Origin: an uncultured Saprospiraceae bacterium
GTDB taxonomy: Bacteria; Bacteroidota; Bacteroidia; Chitinophagales; Saprospiraceae
Length of the DNA stretch: 12,208 nt
Direction of reading: 5' to 3'
Assembly: GCA_937959095.1 (NCBI GenBank)
Contig: CALGLY010000786.1
Span: forward strand, 1 to 12,208
A model generated the notes under the pieces. That model did no database searches. It had not been told where the DNA came from and worked only from the letters and a program-made list of their open reading frames with translations. The position numbers and the translations under genes were made by a program. Shown here piece by piece: positions 1 through 6,785 of the stretch. The first letter of the stretch is position 1. Every line of letters starts with the position of its first letter.

Positions 1-1308
1 AATGATATTTCAGGAAAAACATTTGCCTCAAGTAATTTCTATACTCCTTCATTCCTAGGTACTATTGTTACTATTGCCATTTCAATTGGCTTATTATCAG
101 GTATTTATCCTGCCTTTTATTTATCCGCTTTTCAACCCATAAAAGTATTAAAAGGACAACTAAGTAGAGGCGCGAAAAGTGGTTGGTTGCGGAGTAGTTT
201 GGTAGTTTTTCAGTTTGCTATTTCGGTAGCACTCATCGCTGCTACTTTGGTGGTAGGGCAGCAAATGAACTTCATTCAAAATAAGAAACTCGGTTTTGAG
301 AAAGATCAGGTTCTGCTTATCAATGACAGCTATGTCTTACGGGATCAATTGAATGCCTTTCAGGAGCAATTGGACGCGCTCCCAGAAGTGAAAAGTCAAA
401 CCGTGAATGGCTTTCTACCACTCGCTGGCGGACAACGGAGTTCTAGTATTATTAATCTCGTAGGAAAGACCGATGCAAGCGACAAAGTAGGCACACAACT
501 ATGGCCCGCCGATGAAAACTACCTCAATACCCTAAGCATTGACTTGGTGGCAGGGCGTACCTTTGAGCGTGGACGGACAGACGATGAAAATGCCATCATA
601 CTGAATGAAACCGCCGTGCAACGACTAGGCATAGCCGACAATCCGCTGAATCAGCAAATTGCCATTCCTTTCCGCGACGATCCTGTGACCGTGATAGGCG
701 TGATGAAAGACTTTCACTTCGAGTCTTTGCGTGCTGAAATTGGGAGTTTGTGCTTGTTATCTGCTGTAGATAATAGTACCATTGCCATCAGAACAGGAAG
801 TAGCCAAATGGCAGCACTCATCCCGAAAGTAGAAAATCTATGGGCAAAAGTACAGCCTGGCACGCCCTTCCGCTATAGCTTTTTAGATGAAAAATTTGCG
901 CTGATGTACGAGCAAGAGCGAAGCATCGGCACGGCTTTCATGATCTTCTCGATGTTGGCGATTTTCATAGCTTGTTTGGGACTATTTGCCCTTGCTATTT
1001 TTATGATAGAACAGCGCAAAAAAGAAATCGGAGTCCGCAAAGTACTCGGCGCGAGCATGTTTGATATTATCGTGCAACTCAATAAAAATTTCACGCTACT
1101 GGTCTTAGCTGCCACCTTCATTGCCTTGCCTATAGCTTGGTATTTCATGGATCTCTGGCTCGCCGATTTCAGCTATCGCGTAAGCATGCAGTGGTGGGTT
1201 TTCGCCCTCGCAGGTCTTGCTGCTATGCTGATTGCCTTGCTGACGGTAAGCTTGCAAAGTGTACGGGCGGCCTTATCGAATCCTGTTGATTCTCTGCGGA
1301 GTGAGTGA
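1..1308 (+). CDS. ABC transporter permease, FtsX/MacB-like (5' truncated by window edge)
   Basis: This is the C-terminal 435 residues of an inner-membrane permease of the MacB/FtsX type, a family that works with an ATPase partner in efflux, lipoprotein handling or mechanotransmission. The reading frame is open from base 1, so the gene starts outside the window; family members are about 800 residues. Hydrophobic segments lie near residues 19-44 and 65-88. A soluble extracytoplasmic (MacB periplasmic core-like) region of about 220 residues follows, then three TM helices at the C-terminus (about 313-338, 359-382, 398-420). The motif RKKEIGVRKVLGAS (from residue 339), just after the first of these three helices, is the hallmark of the FtsX domain. 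The segment GIYPAFYLSAFQPIKVLKG is the equivalent end of the first FtsX domain, so the protein is the double-FtsX form common in Bacteroidota. The substrate cannot be read from sequence. The ATPase gene is not in the window. Confidence 0.93.
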   Translation, partial: NDISGKTFASSNFYTPSFLGTIVTIAISIGLLSGIYPAFYLSAFQPIKVLKGQLSRGAKSGWLRSSLVVFQFAISVALIAATLVVGQQMNFIQNKKLGFEKDQVLLINDSYVLRDQLNAFQEQLDALPEVKSQTVNGFLPLAGGQRSSSIINLVGKTDASDKVGTQLWPADENYLNTLSIDLVAGRTFERGRTDDENAIILNETAVQRLGIADNPLNQQIAIPFRDDPVTVIGVMKDFHFESLRAEIGSLCLLSAVDNSTIAIRTGSSQMAALIPKVENLWAKVQPGTPFRYSFLDEKFALMYEQERSIGTAFMIFSMLAIFIACLGLFALAIFMIEQRKKEIGVRKVLGASMFDIIVQLNKNFTLLVLAATFIALPIAWYFMDLWLADFSYRVSMQWWVFALAGLAAMLIALLTVSLQSVRAALSNPVDSLRSE

Positions 1309-1369
1309 TTTTGCACTAGAAAAATTCCATAGCCTCATGCTTCAGCTTGGGGATTCTATCCAAAAAGAT

Positions 1370-1420
1370 AAGCTGGCTTTAGCCACTAGCCGCGTCTCGG
1401 TTTTAGGCTAAAGCCAGCTT
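1370..1420 (+). terminator. Strong intrinsic terminator after the permease gene
   Basis: A perfect 15-bp inverted repeat (AAGCTGGCTTTAGCC at 1370-1384, its complement at 1406-1420) encloses a 21-nt loop and is followed by GTTTTTTATTT. It sits 61 bases after the permease stop, so it should separate the permease transcript from the Roco gene. The near-palindromic GGCTTTAGCC core resembles repeated intergenic palindromes, so it may be a REP-like unit doing terminator duty. Confidence 0.8.
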
Positions 1421-1435
1421 GTTTTTTATTTATAT

Positions 1436-1456
1436 CCTCGCTCTAAAGCACGAGGC
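1436..1456. repeat. Small imperfect palindrome
   Basis: CCTCG and CGAGG flank a short loop containing CTCTAAAG, just downstream of the 1370-1420 hairpin. The stem is only five base pairs plus a weak inner match. It may be the edge of the same repeat unit or a chance structure. The rest of 1421-1552 shows no other convincing element; a TTTG at 1472-1475 has no good -7 partner. Confidence 0.3.
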
Positions 1457-1552
1457 AATAGATTGTAGGACTTTGATATTATAGGTTGCTGAATTATTGT
1501 GTCACATTCCTTATCTTGCGGAGGAATAAAACACAATAACAACGCAAACGCC

Positions 1553-4500
1553 ATGAACGAAAAAGCAGCAGCCAGAATACAAGAATGTATAGACACTAAA
1601 GCGAAAAGTCTTAATCTTTCAGGTTTAGGATTAAGTGAAATTCCTAAAGCAATAAGCCAAATGACTTGGTTGGAGACGCTTAATCTTTCAAATAATCAAA
1701 TCAGCGAGATAGTAGGCTTATCTGGATTAAGCAATTTGACCATGCTTTTTCTTGACAGTAATCAAATCGGCGAGATAGCGGGCTTATCTGGATTAAGCAA
1801 TTTGACCACACTTTTTCTTTATAGTAATCAAATCACGGAGATAGCGGGCTTATCTGGATTAAACAAATTGACTACGCTTCATCTTTCCAGTAATCAAATC
1901 AGCGCGATAGCGGGTTTAGATACATTAAGCAATTTGACCACGCTTCATCTTGGTAGTAATCAAATCACGGAGATAGCAGGCTTGGATAACTTATCGCGCT
2001 TGATCACGCTTAATCTTTATAGTAATCAAATCACGGATATAGAAGGCTTGGGTAGCCTATCGGGTTTGACTACACTTCATCTTAATAGAAATAAAATCAA
2101 AAAAATAGAGGGCTTGGATGGTTTATCGCGCTTGACTACGCTTGATTTTGATGATAATCAAATCACGGAGATAGTAGGTTTAGATGACTTATCGAGTTTA
2201 GCTACGCTTGATTTACAAAACAATCAAATTACGGAGGTTAAAGGATTAGAACTACTTACTAAATTGCAGGTTCTTTTTCTAGCGAATAACCCAATAAAAA
2301 ACATTGATACTTCACTAGATATAGATGTTCTTGATTTAAGTGGAACAGATATAAGTAATTTAAGCATTTTTTCTAAAAATATACGTACGAATAGAAACGT
2401 CTTTTGGGAGGAAACAGAAATAGAGGAAGGTAAAAAAGAAGAGGAGGGCTACACCAATTTTAAAATTGAAGGAATAGATAGACACGCTAAAAAAGGCATC
2501 TACGTAAAAGATTGCCACAATCTAAAAAAACCAGCCCCAGAGTGGGTCATGCTAGGGAGCGATATGGTAAAGCAGTATTTTGAAGCCATAGAAGAGCAAG
2601 GTGAAGAAGAACTCAATGAGGTAAAAGTGCTACTCGTAGGCGATGGTGGTGCGGGTAAAACAAGTCTTGCCTATCGCCTCGCGCAACCCAAAGAAGACTT
2701 ACCAACCGCCGAGGAACGCACACGCGGTGTAGAGATTTATGATTGGAAATATACAAAAGACAAAAAGAAACACCTCATCCACCTTTGGGATTTCGGAGGG
2801 CAAGTGATGTATGATATGGTGCATCAGTATTTTTACTCGCAACGGTCTTTGTATCTTCTCTTGGATTCTTCGAGGAGTGGCGCGAATGAAAATGATAGTC
2901 GCCTCAACCAATTGCTGCAATCCGCAGAGCTATTCGGCAAGGGTAGCCCTATGTTGATTATACAAAATGAGCATACGGGGCATGAGAAAAAGATGGATTT
3001 TTCGCAGCTTCAAAAAAACTATCCTTTTTTGAAGGAGTTTTGTAGTGTCAATCTGCATAGTAAAGAGAAATTCAAAGAACTGCAATATGTCCTTAAAAAA
3101 CATATCAATACCATTCCAGGGCTAGGTGTCGTATTACCCAAAAAATGGATGAAAATCCGAAAGAAGATTGAGCGTATCGCTAAAAAAGAAGATACGCTAA
3201 GCCTTGAAGAATTTCAAAAAATATGTAAGAAATGTGGCGTAGAAGATGCCGAAGCGCAAAAGGTGTTAAGTCGCTATTTGCATCAGTTGGGCGTGTTTTT
3301 GCATTTTCAGGATAGAAAAGAAAGTACCCTTCAAAAGCTTATTATCCTTAGTCGAGAGTGGGCAACGAAGGCAAGCTATAAGGTGTTCGATGCGACCTTT
3401 ATGCAGGAGCGCGAGCAAAAAGGCGCATTCGATATAGATGATTTGGAATGCTTTTGGCCCGAAGCAGAATTTCGTCCTTTTCACTTGGAATTATTGGACT
3501 TGATGAAGCAATTTGAGATTTGCTATGAGCTACCAAGTTCTAAGCAATACATCGTGCCGCGCCTCATGGACAAAATGCCCGACGAAAACTATTGCAAAGG
3601 CGAAGAACCGCCCTTGCACCTCTACTATGAATATACCTTTATGCCCGAAGGCTTACTGAATCGCCTAAGCGTGCGCCTACACGAAATGATAGGTGGCGAT
3701 AATCGGGAAATGGTTTGGAATGACGGCGTAGTCTTCGAAGATAAAGGCTTACTCGCTCAAGTCCGCGAACTACGGCAGCCCGATAAAAGCCGCATTGACA
3801 TCAAAATAATCGGCAAAGATGCTCATTGGATGTCAGAAAATTTGATTCGAGAAATTGATAAAATCAATGAAGCCTTCAATCTGGAACGCCTAAAAGTAGA
3901 GGTGAAAATTCCTTGTAATTGTAAGGAGTGTAAGAAGAGCAAAGAGAAGTATTTTTTCAATTTCCATAGAGTAAAAGCTGACCTTCAAAAGCCCGAAGAA
4001 AAGTTCCATTCCAATTTATGTGAACATTCTAGAGAAAAAGTAAAATATCATGATTTGCTCAAAACAATTTCGCACAAAGCAGTAGCGGAAGTGGAGGAAA
4101 TTCAGAAACAAAATAAGATTGGTCGCTTCGGAGAGAATGGAATGCCAGAGGAGTTTGAAAAATTAAGAGAAGACATTGCCGAAGTCAGTAAAAAGGTAGA
4201 GGATACGCAAACAACCGTAACAAAAGAAGCCAAAAAAACAAGAAGCGAACTTAGCGCACAACTGGCAAAATTACCCGCTATTCTGAAAGCTAATATTGAT
4301 GATTCGGGAAAAGAATTATTAGGGGCTATTTTCGCGCGATTGGATAAAACGGATATCCAAATCGCAGCAGGGAATGAATGGCTTGTAAATATCAATACTA
4401 CGCTGCAAGCCCTTTTTATGAAGCAACCCACAAAAGACGATTTGCTAAAAGCCTTTCAGGAAATCAGCATTTTGCAAACTAAAAAAGACATATCGCAAAA

Positions 4501-4642
4501 GGATAAACTCAAAATCAGCTTACCGCTTATTCCTACCATCCTAAAATACGAACATGAAGTTTCCGCAGATGATTTGAAATGGTTCAAAGACCGCTGGAAA
4601 AAGGGTGGCTGGAAGGCTTTGTTTTTGGAGGATGTGGAGTAA
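1553..4642 (+). CDS. Roco family protein (LRR - Roc GTPase - COR - coiled coil)
   Basis: This 1029-residue protein belongs to the Roco family (LRRK2-like architecture, no kinase), which dimerises through COR and switches on GTP; bacterial roles are mostly unknown. Order: N-terminal helix and LRR cap (1-39); nine 22-residue SDS22-like LRRs (40-237) plus a degenerate tenth (to about 265); an acidic/basic linker; Roc GTPase from about 356 with P-loop GDGGAGKTS (363-371) and switch II WDFGGQ (412-417). The usual NKxD is replaced by NEHT (472-475). COR spans about 526-850 with a Cys cluster (C788, C790, C793, C823), a possible metal site. A coiled coil (864-925) and an unassigned tail (about 987-1029) follow. 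No signal peptide or TM segment, so probably cytoplasmic. I start at ATG 1553, preceded by an A-rich leader and followed directly by the family-typical N-terminus; an in-frame GTG at 1499 would add 18 unlikely residues. Genes on either side are separated by hairpins, so it is probably monocistronic. Confidence 0.93.
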   Translation: MNEKAAARIQECIDTKAKSLNLSGLGLSEIPKAISQMTWLETLNLSNNQISEIVGLSGLSNLTMLFLDSNQIGEIAGLSGLSNLTTLFLYSNQITEIAGLSGLNKLTTLHLSSNQISAIAGLDTLSNLTTLHLGSNQITEIAGLDNLSRLITLNLYSNQITDIEGLGSLSGLTTLHLNRNKIKKIEGLDGLSRLTTLDFDDNQITEIVGLDDLSSLATLDLQNNQITEVKGLELLTKLQVLFLANNPIKNIDTSLDIDVLDLSGTDISNLSIFSKNIRTNRNVFWEETEIEEGKKEEEGYTNFKIEGIDRHAKKGIYVKDCHNLKKPAPEWVMLGSDMVKQYFEAIEEQGEEELNEVKVLLVGDGGAGKTSLAYRLAQPKEDLPTAEERTRGVEIYDWKYTKDKKKHLIHLWDFGGQVMYDMVHQYFYSQRSLYLLLDSSRSGANENDSRLNQLLQSAELFGKGSPMLIIQNEHTGHEKKMDFSQLQKNYPFLKEFCSVNLHSKEKFKELQYVLKKHINTIPGLGVVLPKKWMKIRKKIERIAKKEDTLSLEEFQKICKKCGVEDAEAQKVLSRYLHQLGVFLHFQDRKESTLQKLIILSREWATKASYKVFDATFMQEREQKGAFDIDDLECFWPEAEFRPFHLELLDLMKQFEICYELPSSKQYIVPRLMDKMPDENYCKGEEPPLHLYYEYTFMPEGLLNRLSVRLHEMIGGDNREMVWNDGVVFEDKGLLAQVRELRQPDKSRIDIKIIGKDAHWMSENLIREIDKINEAFNLERLKVEVKIPCNCKECKKSKEKYFFNFHRVKADLQKPEEKFHSNLCEHSREKVKYHDLLKTISHKAVAEVEEIQKQNKIGRFGENGMPEEFEKLREDIAEVSKKVEDTQTTVTKEAKKTRSELSAQLAKLPAILKANIDDSGKELLGAIFARLDKTDIQIAAGNEWLVNINTTLQALFMKQPTKDDLLKAFQEISILQTKKDISQKDKLKISLPLIPTILKYEHEVSADDLKWFKDRWKKGGWKALFLEDVE
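1670..2263 (+). repeat. Nine tandem 66-bp repeats encoding LRRs
   Basis: Nine consecutive in-frame units of exactly 66 bp start at 1670, 1736, 1802, 1868, 1934, 2000, 2066, 2132 and 2198. Each encodes LxxLxLxxNQIxxIxGLxxLxx. Neighbouring units keep long identical DNA stretches (for example TCTGGATTAAGCAATTTGAC in units 1 and 2, and AGTAATCAAATC in units 2-6), including synonymous positions, while later units drift. This points to recent expansion by unequal recombination or slippage. The unit is a multiple of three, so copy-number change would keep the frame and simply lengthen the ligand-binding solenoid. Confidence 0.9.
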
Positions 4643-4652
4643 AAATGTTGTT

Positions 4653-4685
4653 AGATGACGGTCATTTACAAAATGACTGTCATCT
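4653..4685. terminator. Hairpin directly after the Roco gene
   Basis: A 15-bp stem (4653-4667 with 4671-4685) around a 3-nt loop; the single non-Watson-Crick pair is G-U in the plus-strand RNA. It begins 11 bases after the Roco stop. No T-run follows on the plus strand, but read from the minus strand it is followed by ATTTTTA. It lies between convergent genes, so a bidirectional terminator is the simplest reading. Its core (GTCATTT / AAATGAC) is shared with the palindromes at 4695 and 4856. Confidence 0.6.
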
Positions 4686-4694
4686 GGTGCTAGA

Positions 4695-4724
4695 GATAAC
4701 AGTCACTTCTAAGTGACCGTTATC
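4695..4724. repeat. Palindrome, copy 2 of the GTCAyTT/AArTGAC family
   Basis: GATAACAGTCACTT and AAGTGACCGTTATC form a 14-bp near-perfect inverted repeat with a 2-nt loop (one mismatch in plus-strand RNA, a G-U pair in minus-strand RNA). It closely matches 4856-4884, including the trailing GTTATCAA. The two copies bracket the large hairpin at 4770-4848. Confidence 0.65.
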
Positions 4725-4769
4725 AAAAGAGGACAATCTCTAAATTCTAATCAAAAGGAAGCTGTTAGA

Positions 4770-4848
4770 ATTGGTAAGCGCGGAGCGATTACTAAGTCCA
4801 AATCAAAGAAATGGACTTAATAATCGCTCCTTCGTCGCGCTTACCAAT
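4770..4848. repeat. Large two-part inverted repeat (about 79 nt)
   Basis: The outer stem is a perfect 13 bp (ATTGGTAAGCGCG at 4770-4782 with 4836-4848). The inner stem is 18 bp with one mismatch (4783-4800 with 4812-4829), around an 11-nt loop. A 6-nt bulge (CTTCGT) lies on the 3' side only. No terminator-like T-run follows. The size, the bulge and the flanking shorter palindromes suggest a repeat element or structured RNA rather than a simple terminator. Confidence 0.65.
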
Positions 4849-4855
4849 CCAACTC

Positions 4856-4884
4856 GATAGTCATTTCTAGGTGACTGTTATCAA
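4856..4884. repeat. Palindrome, copy 3 of the GTCAyTT/AArTGAC family
   Basis: GATAGTCATTTCTAGGTGAC followed by TGTTATCAA matches 4695-4726 apart from a 3-nt deletion and a few transitions. The stem is weaker and uses G-U pairs. It ends 23 bases beyond the stop of the minus-strand lipoprotein gene and could serve as that gene's terminator. Confidence 0.5.
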
Positions 4885-4906
4885 GTGCTTTTCTATTGGC
4901 AGGTTA

Positions 4907-5473
4907 CTAATCAGACACAGCCTCAAACAAAGGATAAAATGCCTCCACCTGCTTTGTTGGGTGCGCGTCTCCCTCATGACTTACGAGAAAAGAACCACCC
5001 CAAACCACCTTCGGATAGTTGATTATCTGTTCCGTAATCTGTTTAATTGCAGTAACCGTGTTCATTTCTATTGCCTTTGCGGAGGGAATCCATTCCACTT
5101 TCTCCATGGGTTCAGGAATTTTGATCGTTCCACTTACATACTTCGCTACATAATAATTGCGCAAGGTGGCATAGGGCTGATAGTCGTACTTAAAGCTAAA
5201 TTGACCGTGCAATTGTGGGCTTGTTATGGTTAGTCCATAAGCAGTTGCTAGGCTGTCTATGCTCTCTTTGACGAATTGCCTTTCGCTATATAGAAAGGCA
5301 GGAGATGCCCAAACCTCTTGCTCCTTCGCCATTAAAATTTCATCCTTATCATTTATAATTATCAAGCGATTGATAACGAAATTTTCTTTAGCAGCGTGAT
5401 GTGTGTCCTCTTGCTGTTTACAAGCGACGAAGCTTAAAACAAGTAGAAGCGAGATGTATTTTTCTATTTTCAT
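4907..5473 (-). CDS. Nudix-fold-like lipoprotein, probably catalytically degenerate
   Basis: A 188-residue protein with a lipoprotein signal peptide: a short hydrophobic stretch ends in FVAC with Cys18 as the expected lipidation site, so it should be envelope-anchored. Residues 31-140 follow the Nudix strand pattern (VINRLIIINDKDEILMAKEQ, then WASP where the Nudix box should begin). The helix corresponding to REXXEE reads ESIDSLATAYGL (70-81), so the metal-binding glutamates of a working Nudix hydrolase are missing. The C-terminal WGGSF (158-162) and EAFYPLF (177-183) look like conserved family features. A binding or structural role is more likely than hydrolysis; this is inference. The ATG at 5473 places the signal peptide correctly. 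Upstream, on the same strand, is the YD-like repeat gene, separated by the 5500-5634 inverted repeat. Confidence 0.75.
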   Translation of the reverse strand: MKIEKYISLLLVLSFVACKQQEDTHHAAKENFVINRLIIINDKDEILMAKEQEVWASPAFLYSERQFVKESIDSLATAYGLTITSPQLHGQFSFKYDYQPYATLRNYYVAKYVSGTIKIPEPMEKVEWIPSAKAIEMNTVTAIKQITEQIINYPKVVWGGSFLVSHEGDAHPTKQVEAFYPLFEAVSD

Positions 5474-5499
5474 GTGTTATTACTCAATTTGAACGTTCT

Positions 5500-5634
5500 G
5501 TTTGGCTTGAATTCCTATTCAAGTCTGAATGCGATATCGAAACTCCGTTTCGTCCTACTACTCTTAGGCAAAAGGGACACACGAAACAGAGCTTCGATAA
5601 CACGTTTCGGCTTGAATAGGAATTCAAGCCAAAC
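5500..5634. repeat. MITE-like nested inverted repeat (135 bp)
   Basis: The ends are a perfect 24-bp inverted repeat (GTTTGGCTTGAATTCC... at 5500-5523; complement at 5611-5634). Inside lies a second pair of arms, 19 bp with two mismatches (5535-5553 with 5581-5599). Each terminal arm is itself a small hairpin (CTTGAA, 6-nt loop, TTCAAG at 5506-5523 and 5611-5628), so the element could fold as one long stem or as a branched structure. It sits between two minus-strand genes, 18 bp after the stop of the upstream one. No protein is encoded and no clear target-site duplication is seen. Confidence 0.75.
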
Positions 5635-5652
5635 TAAGTTAAGTGTATGTTT

Positions 5653-6651
5653 TTATTGTTCTTCTCCTGCAAGATTGAAACGTACTTCCTTTACAAATTC
5701 TCCCTTATCATTATAGTGGTAAACGGCATTTGAAAATCCAAAAGGGCAATTAGCAGCTTCTCCATATCTATCGAAATAGGTTTTCGTTTTTCTGCTCATG
5801 TTTTCATTGTACTCTATCACTCCCATTTCCATAGGATAACCGTTTTCATCTATACAATAAAAGCGTCTCGAAAAGCCATATTTATTAAAATCGCGATATT
5901 CTATTCTTGAATATTTTAATGTTGGATGCATGATAGGGTGGTGGTTTTCATTTCTAAATTCTTTTGATAATAACATACCATGCTCATCATATTTGTAGGC
6001 TACTTCCGCAACGCCCATTTCGCCATTTTCCAAATTACCTTCGCTATCCCGATTTTGCATAAAGGCAAGCTGCCCTTGGCTATCGAATCGGATATGCGTT
6101 TTTTTCAATTTATTATAGAAAGGAATCGTGTCGCGCTTGAGATTATACCTTATCCAGGTAGCTACTTCGTGGTTCTTATTTCTTGTTAATTCTATGCTTG
6201 CTACCCCGTCCGATTCTACCTGTTTGTTGTCGAGATTATAGAACTCTTTCTTTACCCAAAAGCCATCCGTATTAAAATAGTACTTATTCCTTCCGACTCC
6301 TGATGAATTCGTAATGGCTGTTCCTTCTGTATTATAAAAGCTGTCTTGCATCCCTTTTTTGCTGTACGTTCTTCTTAGCTCAAATGCGCCATAATTTCCT
6401 TTATTGGATGGTTTTCCTGATAAGAAATATTGCACACTAGCCATTCTATGCTGTGCGTCGAACGTGACGTAATAACAATTGATAACCTTCGCTTCTTCAG
6501 CAGAAATCGGAATGCTTGGTTTCACTTCCTTTTGGGTAACACTAGTATTCCAGTTAATGTAGAAGCCCTCTTTGGGTTTTACTCTATCTTGTGCTATTAA
6601 ATTTATAGATAGCAGAATTAGTAGGGGGAAGAGTACGATATATCTTTTCAT
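5653..6651 (-). CDS. Secreted YD/RHS-like repeat protein
   Basis: A 332-residue protein with a Sec signal peptide (positively charged start, hydrophobic core, likely cleavage near Ala20-Gln21 in NLIAQ|D). The mature part is built of irregular repeats with the pattern aromatic-x-[FY]D-x-x-G/Q-x(4-6)-[FY], e.g. around residues 61-76, 95-108, 124-139, 176-195, 209-226, 242-263, 282-292 and 311-326. Examples are YKYDEHGMLLSKEF and YHYNDKGEFVKEVRF. Such YD-like or MORN-like strands form a beta-rich surface. No catalytic motif is visible, so the function is unknown; exported or periplasmic location is likely. It lacks the hyper-conserved core and toxin tail of true RHS proteins. The stop is followed by the 5500-5634 inverted repeat, the start is preceded by the 6706-6770 hairpin, and it is probably transcribed alone. 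Confidence 0.75.
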   Translation of the reverse strand: MKRYIVLFPLLILLSINLIAQDRVKPKEGFYINWNTSVTQKEVKPSIPISAEEAKVINCYYVTFDAQHRMASVQYFLSGKPSNKGNYGAFELRRTYSKKGMQDSFYNTEGTAITNSSGVGRNKYYFNTDGFWVKKEFYNLDNKQVESDGVASIELTRNKNHEVATWIRYNLKRDTIPFYNKLKKTHIRFDSQGQLAFMQNRDSEGNLENGEMGVAEVAYKYDEHGMLLSKEFRNENHHPIMHPTLKYSRIEYRDFNKYGFSRRFYCIDENGYPMEMGVIEYNENMSRKTKTYFDRYGEAANCPFGFSNAVYHYNDKGEFVKEVRFNLAGEEQ

Positions 6652-6705
6652 TATCTATTTTTTTTGTAAAAACATTGTTGAAAATTTTCTAGGAGAGTAA
6701 TTTTG

Positions 6706-6770
6706 TTGAACGCGGAGACGCGGAGGCGCAGAGTATTTTTTCTAATATTTCTCTGCGCCTCCGCGTTCAA
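6706..6770. terminator. GC-rich hairpin with an 8-nt tandem duplication in one arm
   Basis: The right arm (6751-6770) is complementary to TTGAACGCGGAGGCGCAGAG. The left arm (6706-6733) is the same sequence with an extra 8-nt unit, giving CGCGGAGA-CGCGGAGG in tandem. The stem is thus 20 bp with an 8-nt bulge and a 17-nt AT-rich loop. It lies 15 bases past the stop of the minus-strand dehydrogenase gene and can act as its terminator, although no T-run follows on that strand. CGCGGAG-type repeats of this kind recur in intergenic DNA of several bacterial groups (recollection, not checked). Confidence 0.6.
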
Positions 6771-6785
6771 TCCAAAAGCAGCATT

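Noticed and set aside
1499..1552. GTG-start extension of the Roco protein
   Set aside because: The 18 extra residues are Ser/His/Asn-rich without family similarity; the ATG at 1553 follows an A-rich leader and begins the recognisable N-terminus.
1670..2263. Possible CRISPR-like direct repeats
   Set aside because: The 66-bp period is in frame and encodes LRRs; there are no unique spacers.
4102..4431. Open frame on the minus strand inside the Roco gene
   Set aside because: Antisense shadow of a strongly supported coding frame; no recognisable protein features.
5401..5716. Overlapping plus-strand open frames across the 5500-5634 element
   Set aside because: They arise from the inverted repeat and from antisense of flanking genes; the translations are low-complexity and resemble nothing.
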